The position numbers were made by a program, and so were the translations under genes. A DNA stretch of 64,000 nt from an uncultured Opitutia bacterium. Its GTDB lineage: Bacteria; Verrucomicrobiota; Verrucomicrobiia; Opitutales; Opitutaceae. The stretch covers positions 62,001-126,000 of the forward strand of contig CAIRCN010000014.1 in NCBI GenBank assembly GCA_903877135.1, read 5' to 3'. Below the pieces are notes generated by a model that did not search any database, was not told the DNA's origin, and saw only the letters and a program-made list of their open reading frames with translations. Positions 53,639 to 62,606 of this stretch are shown in pieces; the first letter of the stretch is position 1; every line of letters starts with the position of its first letter.

Positions 53639-54428
53639 GGATGTTTTCGGATTTTGCGGCGGTGGCCTCGAGGGCGGCGTGCGGTGTGAACGGCACCTGG
53701 AAGAGCAATTCGATCTCCTTGCTAGAAAGTTGTTTCACCGCGTGCAATGGGATTCCTTTCAGACGCAACGCGCCGATTTGGTAGCGTCGCAGGCGTTTCA
53801 CGTCGTAACCGAGAGTGGTGAAGAGCTGGCGGATTTCGCGTTTCTTGCCATGGTGCATGTGGACGTCGAGATTCGTGGACGCGCCGGCGGGGCTGGGGTT
53901 GATGAGCGCGGCGCGCTCGACCTTCAGGCGCTCGCCTTCGATCACGATGCCCTTCACGAGCAGCGCCAGCCGGCTGGCGGGGTAGGGCTTCTTGAGGATG
54001 ACGTGGTAGCGCTTCACCACGAGGTTCGACGGGTGCATCAGGCGGTGGGCGAGGTCGCCGTCGGTCGTGAGGATGAGCAGGCCCTCGCTGTCCTTGTCGA
54101 GGCGACCGGCGCAAAAAAAACGATACCGCGCAAAGTCGCGCGGCAGCACCGTGAAAATGGTGTCGGCGTTGAACGGGTCGTCGTTGGTGCAGACGAGGCC
54201 GCGGGGTTTGTTCATCGCGAGTGTGATGCGCGGCTGGGCGGTGGCCCGCACGGTTTTGCCGCTGGCGGTCACGCGGTCGGAGCCCGGCACGATTTTCTGG
54301 CCGAGGACGGCCTTGGCGCCGTTCACCCAGACTTCGCCCTGCGCGATCATAGCCTCGGCGGCGCGGCGGGAGCACACTCCCGCGTCGGCGAGGTATTTTT
54401 GCAGGCGAATGGGCTCGGCTGATGACAT
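53628..54428 (-). CDS. 23S/16S rRNA pseudouridine synthase (RluB/RsuA family)
   Basis: 266 residues. N-terminal S4-like domain (IRLQKYLADAGVCSRRAAEAMI, VWVNGAK), then the catalytic domain with LAMNKPRGLVCTNDD and the catalytic Asp in GRLDKDSEGLLILTTDG, and LDVHMHHGKKREIRQLFTTLGYDVKRLRR. This is the RsuA/RluB/RluE/RluF branch; RluB is likely but not certain. Start at 54428 (MSSAEPIRL). It is divergent from fabG. Confidence 0.9.
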   Translation of the reverse strand: MSSAEPIRLQKYLADAGVCSRRAAEAMIAQGEVWVNGAKAVLGQKIVPGSDRVTASGKTVRATAQPRITLAMNKPRGLVCTNDDPFNADTIFTVLPRDFARYRFFCAGRLDKDSEGLLILTTDGDLAHRLMHPSNLVVKRYHVILKKPYPASRLALLVKGIVIEGERLKVERAALINPSPAGASTNLDVHMHHGKKREIRQLFTTLGYDVKRLRRYQIGALRLKGIPLHAVKQLSSKEIELLFQVPFTPHAALEATAAKSENIHED

Positions 54429-54559
54429 GGGCAAAGGAGAGTGGGCGGGAAAAGTCACGGCCCTGCAAGCTTGTGTGCGGAGGCCGTGACGGCGGACGCG
54501 TCGGCGGCGCGGATTTTCCTTCCGGCGGGGAGTCGTTTCGTTCTTTCTCTTTCCCCATC

Positions 54560-55309
54560 ATGCCGACCTTCAATAATCGCACTGCTCTCGTTACCGGCGC
54601 TGGCCGCGGGATTGGCAAAGCCATCGCTGAGACGCTCGCCCGGCAAGGAGTGAACGTCATCTGTGTCTCCAAGTCGGCCGATTCCTGCGGTGCGACCGCC
54701 GCTGCGATCAGCGCGGCGGGCGGGAGGGCGAAGGCTATCGCGGTGGATGTGGCCAATGGCGCGGCCGTCGCGGCGGCCGCCGAATCGTTGCTGAAGGAAT
54801 TTCCGCTTATCGACATCCTCGTCAACAACGCCGGCATCACGCGCGACGGCCTGCTCTTCCGCATGAGCGAGGCGGATTGGAACGACGTCATCGCTACCAA
54901 TCTGTCGAGCTGTTTTCACTGGACGAAACCGCTCGCCCGCCCGATGACGCGCGCCCGCTGGGGCCGGATCGTCAACATCACTTCGGTCAGCGGCATCATG
55001 GGCAACGCCGGCCAGGCCAACTACTCTGCGGCCAAAGCCGGCATGATCGGGCTCACCAAGACCTTGGCGCGCGAGTTCGCCGGCCGCAACGTCACGGTCA
55101 ACGCCGTCGCCCCCGGTTTTATCAAGACGGACATGACGTCGGAGTTTGTGAACAACCCTGAGGTCTCGGCCAAGATTCTGGAAGCTGTTCCGCTGAAACG
55201 ATTCGGCGAGGCGGCCGACATCGCGAATATGACCGCTTTCCTCTGCTCCGAAGAGGCGGGCTATATCACCGGGCAAGTTTTTGCCGTTGACGGCGGCATG
55301 GCGATGTGA
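54560..55309 (+). CDS. fabG: 3-oxoacyl-[acyl-carrier-protein] reductase
   Basis: 249-residue short-chain dehydrogenase reducing beta-ketoacyl-ACP in fatty-acid elongation. [16 protein letters not shown] (NADPH), NNAGIT, the catalytic Ser in [24 protein letters not shown] (Tyr and Lys of YxxxK included), and [11 protein letters not shown]. Followed by acpP and fabF in order, forming a fatty-acid operon (no fabD or fabH here). ATG at 54560 matches the family start. Confidence 0.95.
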   Translation: MPTFNNRTALVTGAGRGIGKAIAETLARQGVNVICVSKSADSCGATAAAISAAGGRAKAIAVDVANGAAVAAAAESLLKEFPLIDILVNNAGITRDGLLFRMSEADWNDVIATNLSSCFHWTKPLARPMTRARWGRIVNITSVSGIMGNAGQANYSAAKAGMIGLTKTLAREFAGRNVTVNAVAPGFIKTDMTSEFVNNPEVSAKILEAVPLKRFGEAADIANMTAFLCSEEAGYITGQVFAVDGGMAM

Positions 55310-55341
55310 ACCCTCCAAACCACTTACCCCTTTTTTACATC

Positions 55342-55605
55342 ATGGCCGACCAAAAATCCATCGAACAGCGCGTCAAAGAGATCATCATCAACCAGCTTAA
55401 CGTGAACGAAGAGCAGGTGACGCCCACCGCCTCGTTTCTCGACGACCTTGGCGCAGATTCGCTCGACACGGTCGAACTGATCATGGCGTTCGAGGAAGAG
55501 TTCAAAGACGAAATCAAGGGAGAAATTCCCGAGTCCGACGCCGAGAAACTGCAGACCGTTGGTCAGGTGATCGACTACATCAAGGGTAAGGCCGGTCAGG
55601 CCTGA
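55342..55605 (+). CDS. acpP: acyl carrier protein
   Basis: 87-residue acidic carrier of growing acyl chains in fatty-acid synthesis. Phosphopantetheine attachment Ser in [19 protein letters not shown], helix pattern typical ([15 protein letters not shown] at the start). It follows fabG by 32 bp and is followed by a hairpin-plus-T-run before fabF. It is the substrate of AcpS at 11.6 kb. Confidence 0.97.
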   Translation: MADQKSIEQRVKEIIINQLNVNEEQVTPTASFLDDLGADSLDTVELIMAFEEEFKDEIKGEIPESDAEKLQTVGQVIDYIKGKAGQA

Positions 55606-55626
55606 ACTGGCGCGTGTCTTAATTTT

Positions 55627-55680
55627 GGCGTTCCGTCGGTTTCCCGGGGGGAAATATCTGGCGGAACGCCTTTTTGTTTT
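55627..55680 (+). terminator. hairpin with T-run between acpP and fabF
   Basis: Outer 9-base perfect stem GGCGTTCCG / CGGAACGCC with a nested TTTCCC/GGGAAA hairpin inside, then TTTTTGTTTT. It stands 22 bases after the acpP stop and just 15 before fabF, so it probably ends most acpP transcripts and reduces fabF expression. Confidence 0.85.
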
Positions 55681-55694
55681 CGGAAATAGTCGTC

Positions 55695-56960
55695 ATGCCC
55701 ACTGAGCTGATGGAATCGCCGTCCACGCAACGCCGCGTCGTTGTCACGGGCCTCGGCGTCGTCACTTCGCTCGGACACGACGTCGCCTCGTTCTGGGCCA
55801 GCCTGACTGCGGGACGCTGCGGCGTTCGGCGTGTTACACTGTTCGATCCCTCGGCATTCGCCTGCCAGATTGGCGCCGAGGTGCGCGACTGGGTGGCGGC
55901 CGAGCACATGGATCCCAAGGAGGCGCGGCGCAACGACCGCTACACGCACTTCGGCTTTGTCGCCGCGACGCAGGCGGTGAAAGACTCCGGACTCGACTTG
56001 GCGAAAGAAAATGGCGACCGCGTTGGCGTGATGGTGGGGTCAGGCATCGGCGGCATGTATACTTACGAGTCGCAGCTGAAGGTGCTCGCCGAGCGCGGCC
56101 CGCGCAAGGTGTCGCCCTTCACCATTCCCTCGCTTATCGGCAACATGTGCTCGGGGCTCGTCGCGATCGAATTGGGCGCCCGCGGGCCGAATTTCGGCCT
56201 CGTTTCCGCCTGCGCCACCGGCACCCACGCGATCGGCGAAGCCGCCCACACGATCCGCCGTGGCGACGCCGACATCATGGTCGCGGGCGGCAGCGAGGCC
56301 TCGATTACGCCCTTTGCCTACGCGAGCTTCTGCGCGATGAAGGCCATGAGCACCCGCAACGACTCACCGCAAACCGCTTGCCGGCCGTTCGACGCGAGCC
56401 GCGACGGTTTCATCATGGGCGAGGGAGCCGGTATTCTGGTGCTCGAATCGCTGGCGCATGCCCGGGCGCGCGGGGCACGCATTTATTGCGAGCTGGCTGG
56501 CTACGCGGCTACATGTGACGCCTTTCACATCACGCAGCCTGACCCAGAAGGGAAGGGGCTCTCGATGGCGATGAAACGCGCGCTGTCGAGTGCGGCGGTC
56601 GCCCCGGAAGAGATCGACTACATCAACGCCCACGGCACCTCGACTCCCTACAATGACAAATATGAGACCCTCGCGATCAAGCAGGTCTTCGGCGAACACG
56701 CGCGGAAGCTGACGGTGAGCTCGACGAAATCCATGACGGGTCATTTGCTGGGCGCGGCGGGCGGCATCGAGTCGGTCATTTGCGCCAAGACGATCGAGAC
56801 GGGCGTGATCGCACCCACCATCAATCTGGAGCAACCCGACCCGGATTGCGACCTCGACTACGTGCCCAACGCCGCCCGGCCGGCCGCGATTCGCACGGTG
56901 ATGAGCAACAACCTCGGCTTTGGCGGCCAGAACGCCGTGGCGATATTTCGCGCTCTTTAA
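55695..56960 (+). CDS. fabF: 3-oxoacyl-[acyl-carrier-protein] synthase II
   Basis: 421-residue condensing enzyme. RVVVTGLGVVTSLGHDV at the N-terminus, active-site Cys in FGLVSACATGTHAIGEA, the two catalytic His in INAHGTSTPYNDKYE and STKSMTGHLLGAAGGIE, and the SNNLGFGGQNAV end. Start at 55695; MESPSTQRR five codons later is also possible. Read-through of the preceding hairpin is needed for co-transcription with acpP. Confidence 0.95.
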   Translation: MPTELMESPSTQRRVVVTGLGVVTSLGHDVASFWASLTAGRCGVRRVTLFDPSAFACQIGAEVRDWVAAEHMDPKEARRNDRYTHFGFVAATQAVKDSGLDLAKENGDRVGVMVGSGIGGMYTYESQLKVLAERGPRKVSPFTIPSLIGNMCSGLVAIELGARGPNFGLVSACATGTHAIGEAAHTIRRGDADIMVAGGSEASITPFAYASFCAMKAMSTRNDSPQTACRPFDASRDGFIMGEGAGILVLESLAHARARGARIYCELAGYAATCDAFHITQPDPEGKGLSMAMKRALSSAAVAPEEIDYINAHGTSTPYNDKYETLAIKQVFGEHARKLTVSSTKSMTGHLLGAAGGIESVICAKTIETGVIAPTINLEQPDPDCDLDYVPNAARPAAIRTVMSNNLGFGGQNAVAIFRAL

Positions 56961-56974
56961 CCGAGCCGGTAGGC

Positions 56975-57847
56975 TCAGCTTCCGCCGACGGCCCGGCAGA
57001 GTTCCCGTAGCCCGGCGAGATCGACAGCGGGCTCGCCATGGCGGCGGCAGGTTCCGGCGAGCCATGCGCGGACGGCGTGGGCGGCAGAGGGCTTGGCTGC
57101 AAACGGCAGCGCGCTGCGCATGAATTCTGCGTCGCGGGCGTCGGCGATCGCGAGGTAGCGCGTGTGCTCGGCGAGGCCGTGGGCGAGGACGGCCGGAAGA
57201 TCGCGGAACCATTGCGTGTAATGAAAGCCGGCTTGGTAGAACCCGAGCACGAGTGGGAAAATTCTCCGGGCGTTCGGCCGCACGGCGAAATGCAGCGCGG
57301 TGAGTTCGGGGAAATCTGTGCCAAACACACCCACACCGATGCGCGGCTCGACCTCAGCACTGACGGTGGTCGCATAGCCGTGCGTGGACCCGAACGAAAA
57401 TCCCATGAGATATTCGTTGGCAATCTGGCTGGCGCCACCGTCGAGCCCAAAAACGAGTTCGGCCGTGGTGTCGCTGTGGGTGTTGTCGTATTCGAGGTAG
57501 CCGCAGACGACCGGGGCATAACGTAATTTTTCTCCGTCAGGATCGGTCGAGAGAGCGAACGGCGTGGCGAGTTTGAGCACGAGCGGGCCAATCATCCATT
57601 TGTCGCCGGCCCAGCCGAGAAAGCGGCCAAAACGGCCCTTGGGCAGAGGTTGCGGACCGTCGGTAGGCGGCGTGAAAAACGGGAGCAAACTCCACGGTTC
57701 CTCACAGCTCGGCCGGCAGCCGATCAGGACGTTCTGCGCGACGGGAGCGACAGTAGGCAGCGCAAAACCGGCTGGGGCGCTGGCGGGGCCGAGGTTAAAG
57801 CTTACATTGGCACCGAGTGGCGCGTGAGGCGTGGGACTGAGGTTCAT
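56975..57847 (-). pseudogene. truncated GH52 (beta-xylosidase-like) protein, N-terminal domain only
   Basis: 290 residues whose start matches the N-terminal beta-sandwich of glycoside hydrolase family 52: PTPHAPLGANVSFNLGPASA, QNVLIGCRPS, LLPFFTPP, ALHFAVRPNARRIFPLVLGFYQAGF and the Tyr/Phe-rich YTQWFRDL. Full GH52 enzymes are about 700 residues, with nucleophile and acid in a C-terminal helical barrel that is entirely missing here. The reading frame ends 15 bases from fabF on the other strand, so nothing remains of the barrel. Either a decayed gene or a domain kept for binding. Overlaps the hybrid kinase by 4 bases. The family assignment rests on motif memory, not a search. Confidence 0.65.
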
Positions 57848-59646
57848 GCAGGCGCTTCGGGCCGCAGCGCCAGCCACTTTTCCAGGCAAAGGCGGAGCTG
57901 TTCCTGATGCACGGGCTTGGCCAGAAAATCGTTCATGCCTGCCGCCTCGCAGGCAGCGCGGTCGGAGGCCATGGCGTTGGCCGTGAGCGCGATGATGTGC
58001 AGTTGCTCGCGGCTGAATTTGCGGCGGATTTGCCGCGTGGCCTCAAAGCCATCCATGCCCGGCATCTGGCAGTCCATCAGCACGGCATCCCACGGCCCGT
58101 GCTCGGCGGCGGCCACCGCTTCGGCGCCTCCGCCAACCACGACGCAGTCCAGGCCCAGCCTCTGCAGGAGGAGTTGGATAACGCGCTGGTTGATGCGGTC
58201 GTCTTCGGCGACTAGCAGGCGACCGATCAAGGGCTGGCTTGGTGAAGAAAGTGCAGCGGCCGGAGCCGGTTCCAAGCTCGTCTTGAATGGCAGTTCGAAG
58301 CTGAAATTCGAACCTTTGCCCAGAGCGCTGGTCACGGTGATTTGTCCGCCCATGTGTTGCACCAAGCGCTGGGAAATGGCTAGGCCAAGGCCGGTGCCGC
58401 CAAAACGCCGGCTCATCGAACTGTCACCCTGCGTGAAGACTTGGAACAGCTTTTCCCGGGTGGCCTCGCTCATGCCGATACCCGTGTCGCACACGCTGAA
58501 GCGCAGGGTCACGGAAGCGGGCTCGCGCTGGACGATGCTCACAGCGATTTCGACGCGCCCGTGCTCGGTGAACTTGATAGCGTTGCCGCTGAGGTTGAGC
58601 AAAATTTGTTTCAGGCGCACCGAGTCGCCGACCACATAATCCGGCAGATCCGGCGGCAGACGAAGGGACAATTCGAGCGACTTTTCCGTGGCCCGCGGCC
58701 GTAGCAGAGAAAAAACATCCTTCACGGTGGAGGACAGGTGGAAGGGGATGACCTCGAAATCGAGCTTGCCGCTCTCAATCTTGGAAAAATCGAGGATATC
58801 ATTCAGCAGCCGCATGAGCGCTTCGGCTGAAGTGCCGGCGATCTCGACTTGCGCCTTTTGGTCTTCGGAAAGAGGGGAATTTTGCAGCAGCTGGAGCATG
58901 CCCATGATCCCATTCATCGGGGTGCGGATTTCATGGCTCATGGTGGCGAGGAAATCTCCCTTGGCCTGGCTTGCAGCCTCGGCGCGATCCTTGGCTTTGC
59001 TGAGTGTCACGACCAGCTCCTCGTTTTCAAAAATCAACCGGAAAAGATGCTTCACCGAGGCATGGTGCAGGTGTGCGGTGTGCAGCAGAAAGACGGCGTA
59101 GATGACAGTAATCAACAGCAGGCCATAGGCCCCGGTGTCGGGCAGCAGGTAAAACCGAATCAGGATGGGCGTGAACGTGCAGACCACATAAAGCCAGTAA
59201 CTCACGAGGACCGAAGCCAGCGAGCGCGCAGCCCCGGCGGCCATGCCAACGAGGATCAGCGCAACAAGCAGCCGAGGCAGGAACTCCGCGCAGTCAAAAT
59301 AATACCAACCGGCCAGGCCCCAAGCTATGCCGGCGCCGCCGAGACCGAGCAGAAAAAACAGCCTCCAGAGCGGCAACTCCCCCGGGGCCGGCTGGCGATA
59401 CTTGTAGGTCAGGTTAATTCCGAGGCGGACGAGCGAGATCAGTAGAATGGCTCCAAACCAGAGATGGTTAAGCCGGGCGGGGAAGTAGGGACCCACCACG
59501 ATCATCAGGATCACGGCCAAGGCGAAATTAGAAAACAGCCCGAAGCTGGCCGACCGGTAGAGGATCCGCGTCATCTCGGCCTCAACCTTGCGCTCGATCA
59601 TCGGATTGATCGCGGATGTTGTATTAGACGAAACTGGCAGATCCAT
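57844..59646 (-). CDS. hybrid sensor histidine kinase / response regulator, six-helix sensor
   Basis: 600 residues. About six membrane helices in the first 200 (MIVVGPYFPARLNHLWFG, ILLISLVRLGINLTY, LWRLFFLLGLGGAGIAW and others), ending in a histidine-rich loop HTAHLHHASVKH. HisKA: ATMSHEIRTPMNGIMGML (phospho-His in SHEIRTP). HATPase: LKQILLNLSGNAIKF, DTGIGMS, FGGTGLGLAIS. C-terminal receiver (about 475-590) with AEDDRINQ, Asp in VLMDCQMPGMDG and LAKPVHQEQL. Signal unknown; no haem motif. Start at 59646 chosen over longer open frames upstream. Confidence 0.9.
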   Translation of the reverse strand: MDLPVSSNTTSAINPMIERKVEAEMTRILYRSASFGLFSNFALAVILMIVVGPYFPARLNHLWFGAILLISLVRLGINLTYKYRQPAPGELPLWRLFFLLGLGGAGIAWGLAGWYYFDCAEFLPRLLVALILVGMAAGAARSLASVLVSYWLYVVCTFTPILIRFYLLPDTGAYGLLLITVIYAVFLLHTAHLHHASVKHLFRLIFENEELVVTLSKAKDRAEAASQAKGDFLATMSHEIRTPMNGIMGMLQLLQNSPLSEDQKAQVEIAGTSAEALMRLLNDILDFSKIESGKLDFEVIPFHLSSTVKDVFSLLRPRATEKSLELSLRLPPDLPDYVVGDSVRLKQILLNLSGNAIKFTEHGRVEIAVSIVQREPASVTLRFSVCDTGIGMSEATREKLFQVFTQGDSSMSRRFGGTGLGLAISQRLVQHMGGQITVTSALGKGSNFSFELPFKTSLEPAPAAALSSPSQPLIGRLLVAEDDRINQRVIQLLLQRLGLDCVVVGGGAEAVAAAEHGPWDAVLMDCQMPGMDGFEATRQIRRKFSREQLHIIALTANAMASDRAACEAAGMNDFLAKPVHQEQLRLCLEKWLALRPEAPA

Positions 59647-59704
59647 AGGATAGGCCCAATTTGCCCGAAATTGTCGCGGGCGGAAGTGAATTCCGCCACA
59701 GGCG

Positions 59705-59743
59705 GACAATAAAAAGCCCGCGACAGACGGTTTGTCGCAGGCT
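59705..59743 (-). terminator. terminator of rpmB
   Basis: Stem of 11 bases (AGCCCGCGACA / TGTCGCAGGCT, one mismatch) with a 7-base loop at 59715-59743, followed on the minus strand by TTTTTATTG. It lies 21 bases beyond the rpmB stop. Confidence 0.85.
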
Positions 59744-59764
59744 GAAAAAACAGGACGGACGAAC

Positions 59765-59995
59765 TCAGGCCTTTTGCACGAGACCGGCCTTGATCGCCTT
59801 GACGGAGACCAACATGCGTTTGGTGCCGCCATTGGGCAGCTTGACGCGGATGCGCTGAAGATTGGGGCGGAACTTGCGCTTCGTGATGCTAGTCACGTGC
59901 GTGCCGATGCCGCCGCTCTTCTTCGACTGACCCTTGCGGTTGATGATCGAGCCCTTGACGGGACGGCGACCGGTGATTGCACAGATTCTGGCCAT
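59765..59995 (-). CDS. rpmB: 50S ribosomal protein L28
   Basis: 76-residue large-subunit protein: ARICAITGRRPVKGSIINRKGQSKKSGGIGTH, then KRKFRPNLQRIRVKLPNGG and the end VSVKAIKAGLVQK, standard L28. Monocistronic with its own terminator; no rpmG next to it. Length normal for the family. Confidence 0.96.
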   Translation of the reverse strand: MARICAITGRRPVKGSIINRKGQSKKSGGIGTHVTSITKRKFRPNLQRIRVKLPNGGTKRMLVSVKAIKAGLVQKA

Positions 59996-60105
59996 GGTGA
60001 ATTCGAGTTGGTTAAAGGGTCAGAGGTAAAAGGCGGCGTTGCGACGAAGCAAGGGCAATTTTGCCCACTGGGAAAAAGCGCTGACCGGGTCGTGTGCCGC
60101 CACGC

Positions 60106-60261
60106 TCAATTGACGACGTAGAACTCGATCACCAACTCGCCGGCAGCTGTGCCGGAGCCGAAACCTTGCACGGTGTAAGCGCCGGGGTCGAGCGTGACGA
60201 GAAGCGCGGCGTCGGGCTGGTCGCTCCAGTTGTCGTTCGTCGCGACAATGCTAGGGCCGTT
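60106..60261 (-). pseudogene. 3' remnant of a secreted-protein gene (C-terminal beta domain)
   Basis: The minus strand carries a 51-codon end of a reading frame with no start: it is preceded by TAA at 60267-60265 and reads NGPSIVATNDNWSDQPDAAL then LVTLDPGAYTVQGFGSG...ELVIEFYVVN before TGA. The pattern NDNW ... ALLVTLxPGAYTVQxxGxGxxxG is that of the C-terminal sorting/beta domain on many verrucomicrobial secreted proteins. The upstream part is deleted or replaced by non-coding sequence. Family is recognised from memory; no search was run. Confidence 0.6.
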
Positions 60262-60501
60262 TGTTTACAACGACGACGTCTGCTGACCCGGTTGGAAATG
60301 AAACCAATTCGCGATCTGGAAGCTTGTCAGAATGAGTGGGCCGGAAATTGCCCGTAGGTCGCAGGACACAACGATATTCGCCGTTACGCGAAGTTCACGC
60401 CATTTGCCTGAGTCCCGGTCGGTAGCTGTGAGGTTCCGATTCCTTGCACTCAGGTGTGAATAACTATTCGCGATTTTCCCGCGATATCGGCTTGACCTAT
60501 G

Positions 60502-60535
60502 TGGGTTAAAATGGGTTGAAATGGGGCACTCTGGG
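60502..60535 (+). promoter_or_regulatory. MraZ operator (four TGGG repeats) upstream of mraZ
   Basis: TGGG occurs at 60502, 60512, 60522 and 60532, exactly ten bases apart (TGGGT-N5-TGGGT-N5-TGGGG-N5-TGGGG). MraZ is known to bind TGGGN repeats with 5-base spacers in this promoter position. A TTGACC (60492-60497) just upstream is a possible -35. So MraZ probably represses its own cell-division operon here. Confidence 0.85.
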
Positions 60536-60557
60536 GCAAGTAGCGATCCCCTCCAAA

Positions 60558-61007
60558 ATGGCGCAACCTGGCAAAGCATTCTATACCGGCCTTTTCAGGC
60601 ACACGCTTGACGACAAAGGTCGGCTCACGATCCCGTCGGCGTGGCGGTATGTGCACGAGGAGAGCGACTCGTTTCTCGCTCTGCCCGTGGCCGGCTACAT
60701 TGCCGTGCTGCCGCCGGCCGAGGTCGAAAAAATTTACGCGCAAATTGCGGCGATGAAACTGAAGGATGCGGCTACCCAGGCGTCGGCGGCGAAATTTTTC
60801 TCCGAGACGCAGTCGTTCTCATTCGACAAGTCCGGTCGCGTGATCCTCGACGCCGGGTTGCTGGAGCGCACCGGCATCAAGCGCGACGCGGTCCTCGTCG
60901 GCTCCCTCACGAAGTTCAACATCTACTCGCCCGCGCGTTGGGAGCAGGAGCACAAGCTCGCCGCAACGCAGGACGACGGCGGTCTCCTGCATCGCCTTGA
61001 CATCTGA
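60558..61007 (+). CDS. mraZ: transcriptional regulator MraZ
   Basis: 149-residue dimer-of-dimers DNA-binding protein with two SpoVT/AbrB-like halves, first gene of the division and cell-wall cluster. Seen: GLFRHTLDDKGRLTIPSAWR in the first half and ETQSFSFDKSGRVILDAGLLERTGIKRDAVLVG in the second, each with the GR..IP/L core. The ATG at 60558 is preferred because an upstream one at 60516 lies inside the operator repeats. Confidence 0.92.
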   Translation: MAQPGKAFYTGLFRHTLDDKGRLTIPSAWRYVHEESDSFLALPVAGYIAVLPPAEVEKIYAQIAAMKLKDAATQASAAKFFSETQSFSFDKSGRVILDAGLLERTGIKRDAVLVGSLTKFNIYSPARWEQEHKLAATQDDGGLLHRLDI

Positions 61008-61009
61008 CC

Positions 61010-61234
61010 ATGAGCCGCGCCGTCAAGACCTTTCGCGCGCCGGCCGCACCGCGCAAGACCGCGGGCGTGGCGACGGGCCGGAACTTTCCCGCGTGGATTG
61101 ACGGCGATGCGCGGGCGGTGGCGTGGCCCGCGATGGTGGAGCCGCGGGTGCGCGACAACCTCGTGCTGCGCATCGTCGCCAAAGGAAAAAACGTTCATCC
61201 GCGAACTTCGTCCGATGTGCGCCGCGCCAGCTAG
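61010..61234 (+). CDS. small ORF between mraZ and rsmH
   Basis: 74 residues, unrecognised and basic ([40 protein letters not shown]). Starts two bases after the mraZ stop and ends 16 bases before the preferred rsmH start. Codon use resembles neighbours, so it may be real, but with no homologue recognised and no hydrophobic or cysteine features, low confidence. Confidence 0.4.
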   Translation: MSRAVKTFRAPAAPRKTAGVATGRNFPAWIDGDARAVAWPAMVEPRVRDNLVLRIVAKGKNVHPRTSSDVRRAS

Positions 61235-61250
61235 CCAACTCGTCCCGACC

Positions 61251-62171
61251 ATGACGCCCGGCCATCACCCCGTCCTCCTCGCCGAGGTCTTGGGGTTCCT
61301 CGCTCCGCGCGCCGACGGCCGCTTCCTCGACTGCACATTTGGCGGTGGCGGTCACTCACGCGCACTGCTCACGGCGGCACCCGGCGTCAACGTCATCGCC
61401 CTCGACCGCGACCCGGCGGCGCAACCGCGGGCCGATGTGTTGCGGGAGAAGTTTGCCGGCTGTTTTGCGTTGATCGACCGGGATTTTGGCCGGCTCGCCG
61501 AGCTGCCGGTCGAGGGATTTGACGGCATCCTGTTCGATCTCGGCGTGTCGTCCTTCCAAGTCGACGACGTGGAGCGGGGCTTTTCCTTCCGGCAGGATGC
61601 GCCGGCCGACATGCGCATGGATCCGCGCAGCGGCGTGGCGGCCAGCCAGTGGCTAGAGACGGCGACCGAGGAGATGCTCGTGCGCGCCGTCCGCGATTTC
61701 GGCGAGGAACAACACTGGCGCCGTGTTGTGCGCGCCATTCTCTCGGCGCGTGGCACGGGCGTGTTGGCCCGCACTGGGTCGCTCGCGTCGCTCATCGCCG
61801 AGGCGATCCCGGCCCGCGACCGCCACGCCTCGCGCATCCACCCGGCGACGCGCGCGTTCCAAGGCATCCGCATCGCGGTAAACGACGAGATCGGCGCCAT
61901 CGAACGCGCGCTGCCGGCGGCGTTTGCCAAGCTCGCGCCCGACGGCGTGCTCTGCGTGATCAGCTTCCACTCGCTCGAGGACCGGCCGGTGAAGCAGTTT
62001 TTCCGCCGCCAGTGTGGCCAGCCCGAGAGCGCCGATGACGCCACGCCGCAGGATTATCGCGTGAAGCTCGCCGAGCCGCTGACCCGCCGGCCGGTGACGC
62101 CAGGCGACGTGGAGATTGCCGCCAACCCCCGCAGCCGGTCCGCCAAGCTCCGCGCGCTGCGCAAACTCTGA
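61251..62171 (+). CDS. rsmH: 16S rRNA (cytosine-1402-N4)-methyltransferase
   Basis: 306-residue SAM-dependent enzyme (MraW). N-terminus [13 protein letters not shown], the SAM loop [44 protein letters not shown] and the end [16 protein letters not shown] at 61251 fits the family start; an ATG at 61215 would add 12 residues and overlap the small ORF. Standard second gene of the dcw cluster. Confidence 0.93.
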   Translation: MTPGHHPVLLAEVLGFLAPRADGRFLDCTFGGGGHSRALLTAAPGVNVIALDRDPAAQPRADVLREKFAGCFALIDRDFGRLAELPVEGFDGILFDLGVSSFQVDDVERGFSFRQDAPADMRMDPRSGVAASQWLETATEEMLVRAVRDFGEEQHWRRVVRAILSARGTGVLARTGSLASLIAEAIPARDRHASRIHPATRAFQGIRIAVNDEIGAIERALPAAFAKLAPDGVLCVISFHSLEDRPVKQFFRRQCGQPESADDATPQDYRVKLAEPLTRRPVTPGDVEIAANPRSRSAKLRALRKL

Positions 62172-62207
62172 GCCGGTTTCCCCGCCACTTTCAACCCCGC
62201 CAACCCA

Positions 62208-62597
62208 GTGCGCACCTCCACCAATCACGCCTTCGTCAACCAGTTCCTCGTCTATACGCTCGTCACCATCTGCTTCAGCGGCTCCATCGGCCTTGGCACC
62301 GTGTGGATGCGTCACCAGATTTCGCTTACCGCCAACGCCAACCGCGCGCTCGAGGCGCACATCGCCGAAGTCCAGCGGCACCTCGCCGAGGCCGCCACCG
62401 CCATCGAGGGCGAGCAGGACTCGGATGTGCTGTTGCAGCGCAACGCCGCGTGGCACCTCGGTCTTGTGCCGCCAAGTCAGGCGCAGGTCGTGCACCTGGC
62501 CGAGGATCCGGTCATGCATCTCGCCACCAAGCGCGACCGCGGCCTCTTCGGCGACGGCCGGGTGGCCATTGCGTTTCCGACCGCGCTCCGGCGCTGA
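62208..62597 (+). CDS. ftsL: FtsL-like divisome protein
   Basis: 129 residues in the FtsL position between rsmH and ftsI. GTG start. One membrane helix (QFLVYTLVTICFSGSIGLGTVWM) with a short cytosolic N-terminus and a helical outer part (NANRALEAHIAEVQRHLAEAATAI) that could form the expected coiled coil. Sequence conservation in FtsL is low, so the name rests on place, size and topology. Confidence 0.7.
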   Translation: MRTSTNHAFVNQFLVYTLVTICFSGSIGLGTVWMRHQISLTANANRALEAHIAEVQRHLAEAATAIEGEQDSDVLLQRNAAWHLGLVPPSQAQVVHLAEDPVMHLATKRDRGLFGDGRVAIAFPTALRR

Positions 62598-62606
62598 ACG
62601 CTTTCC

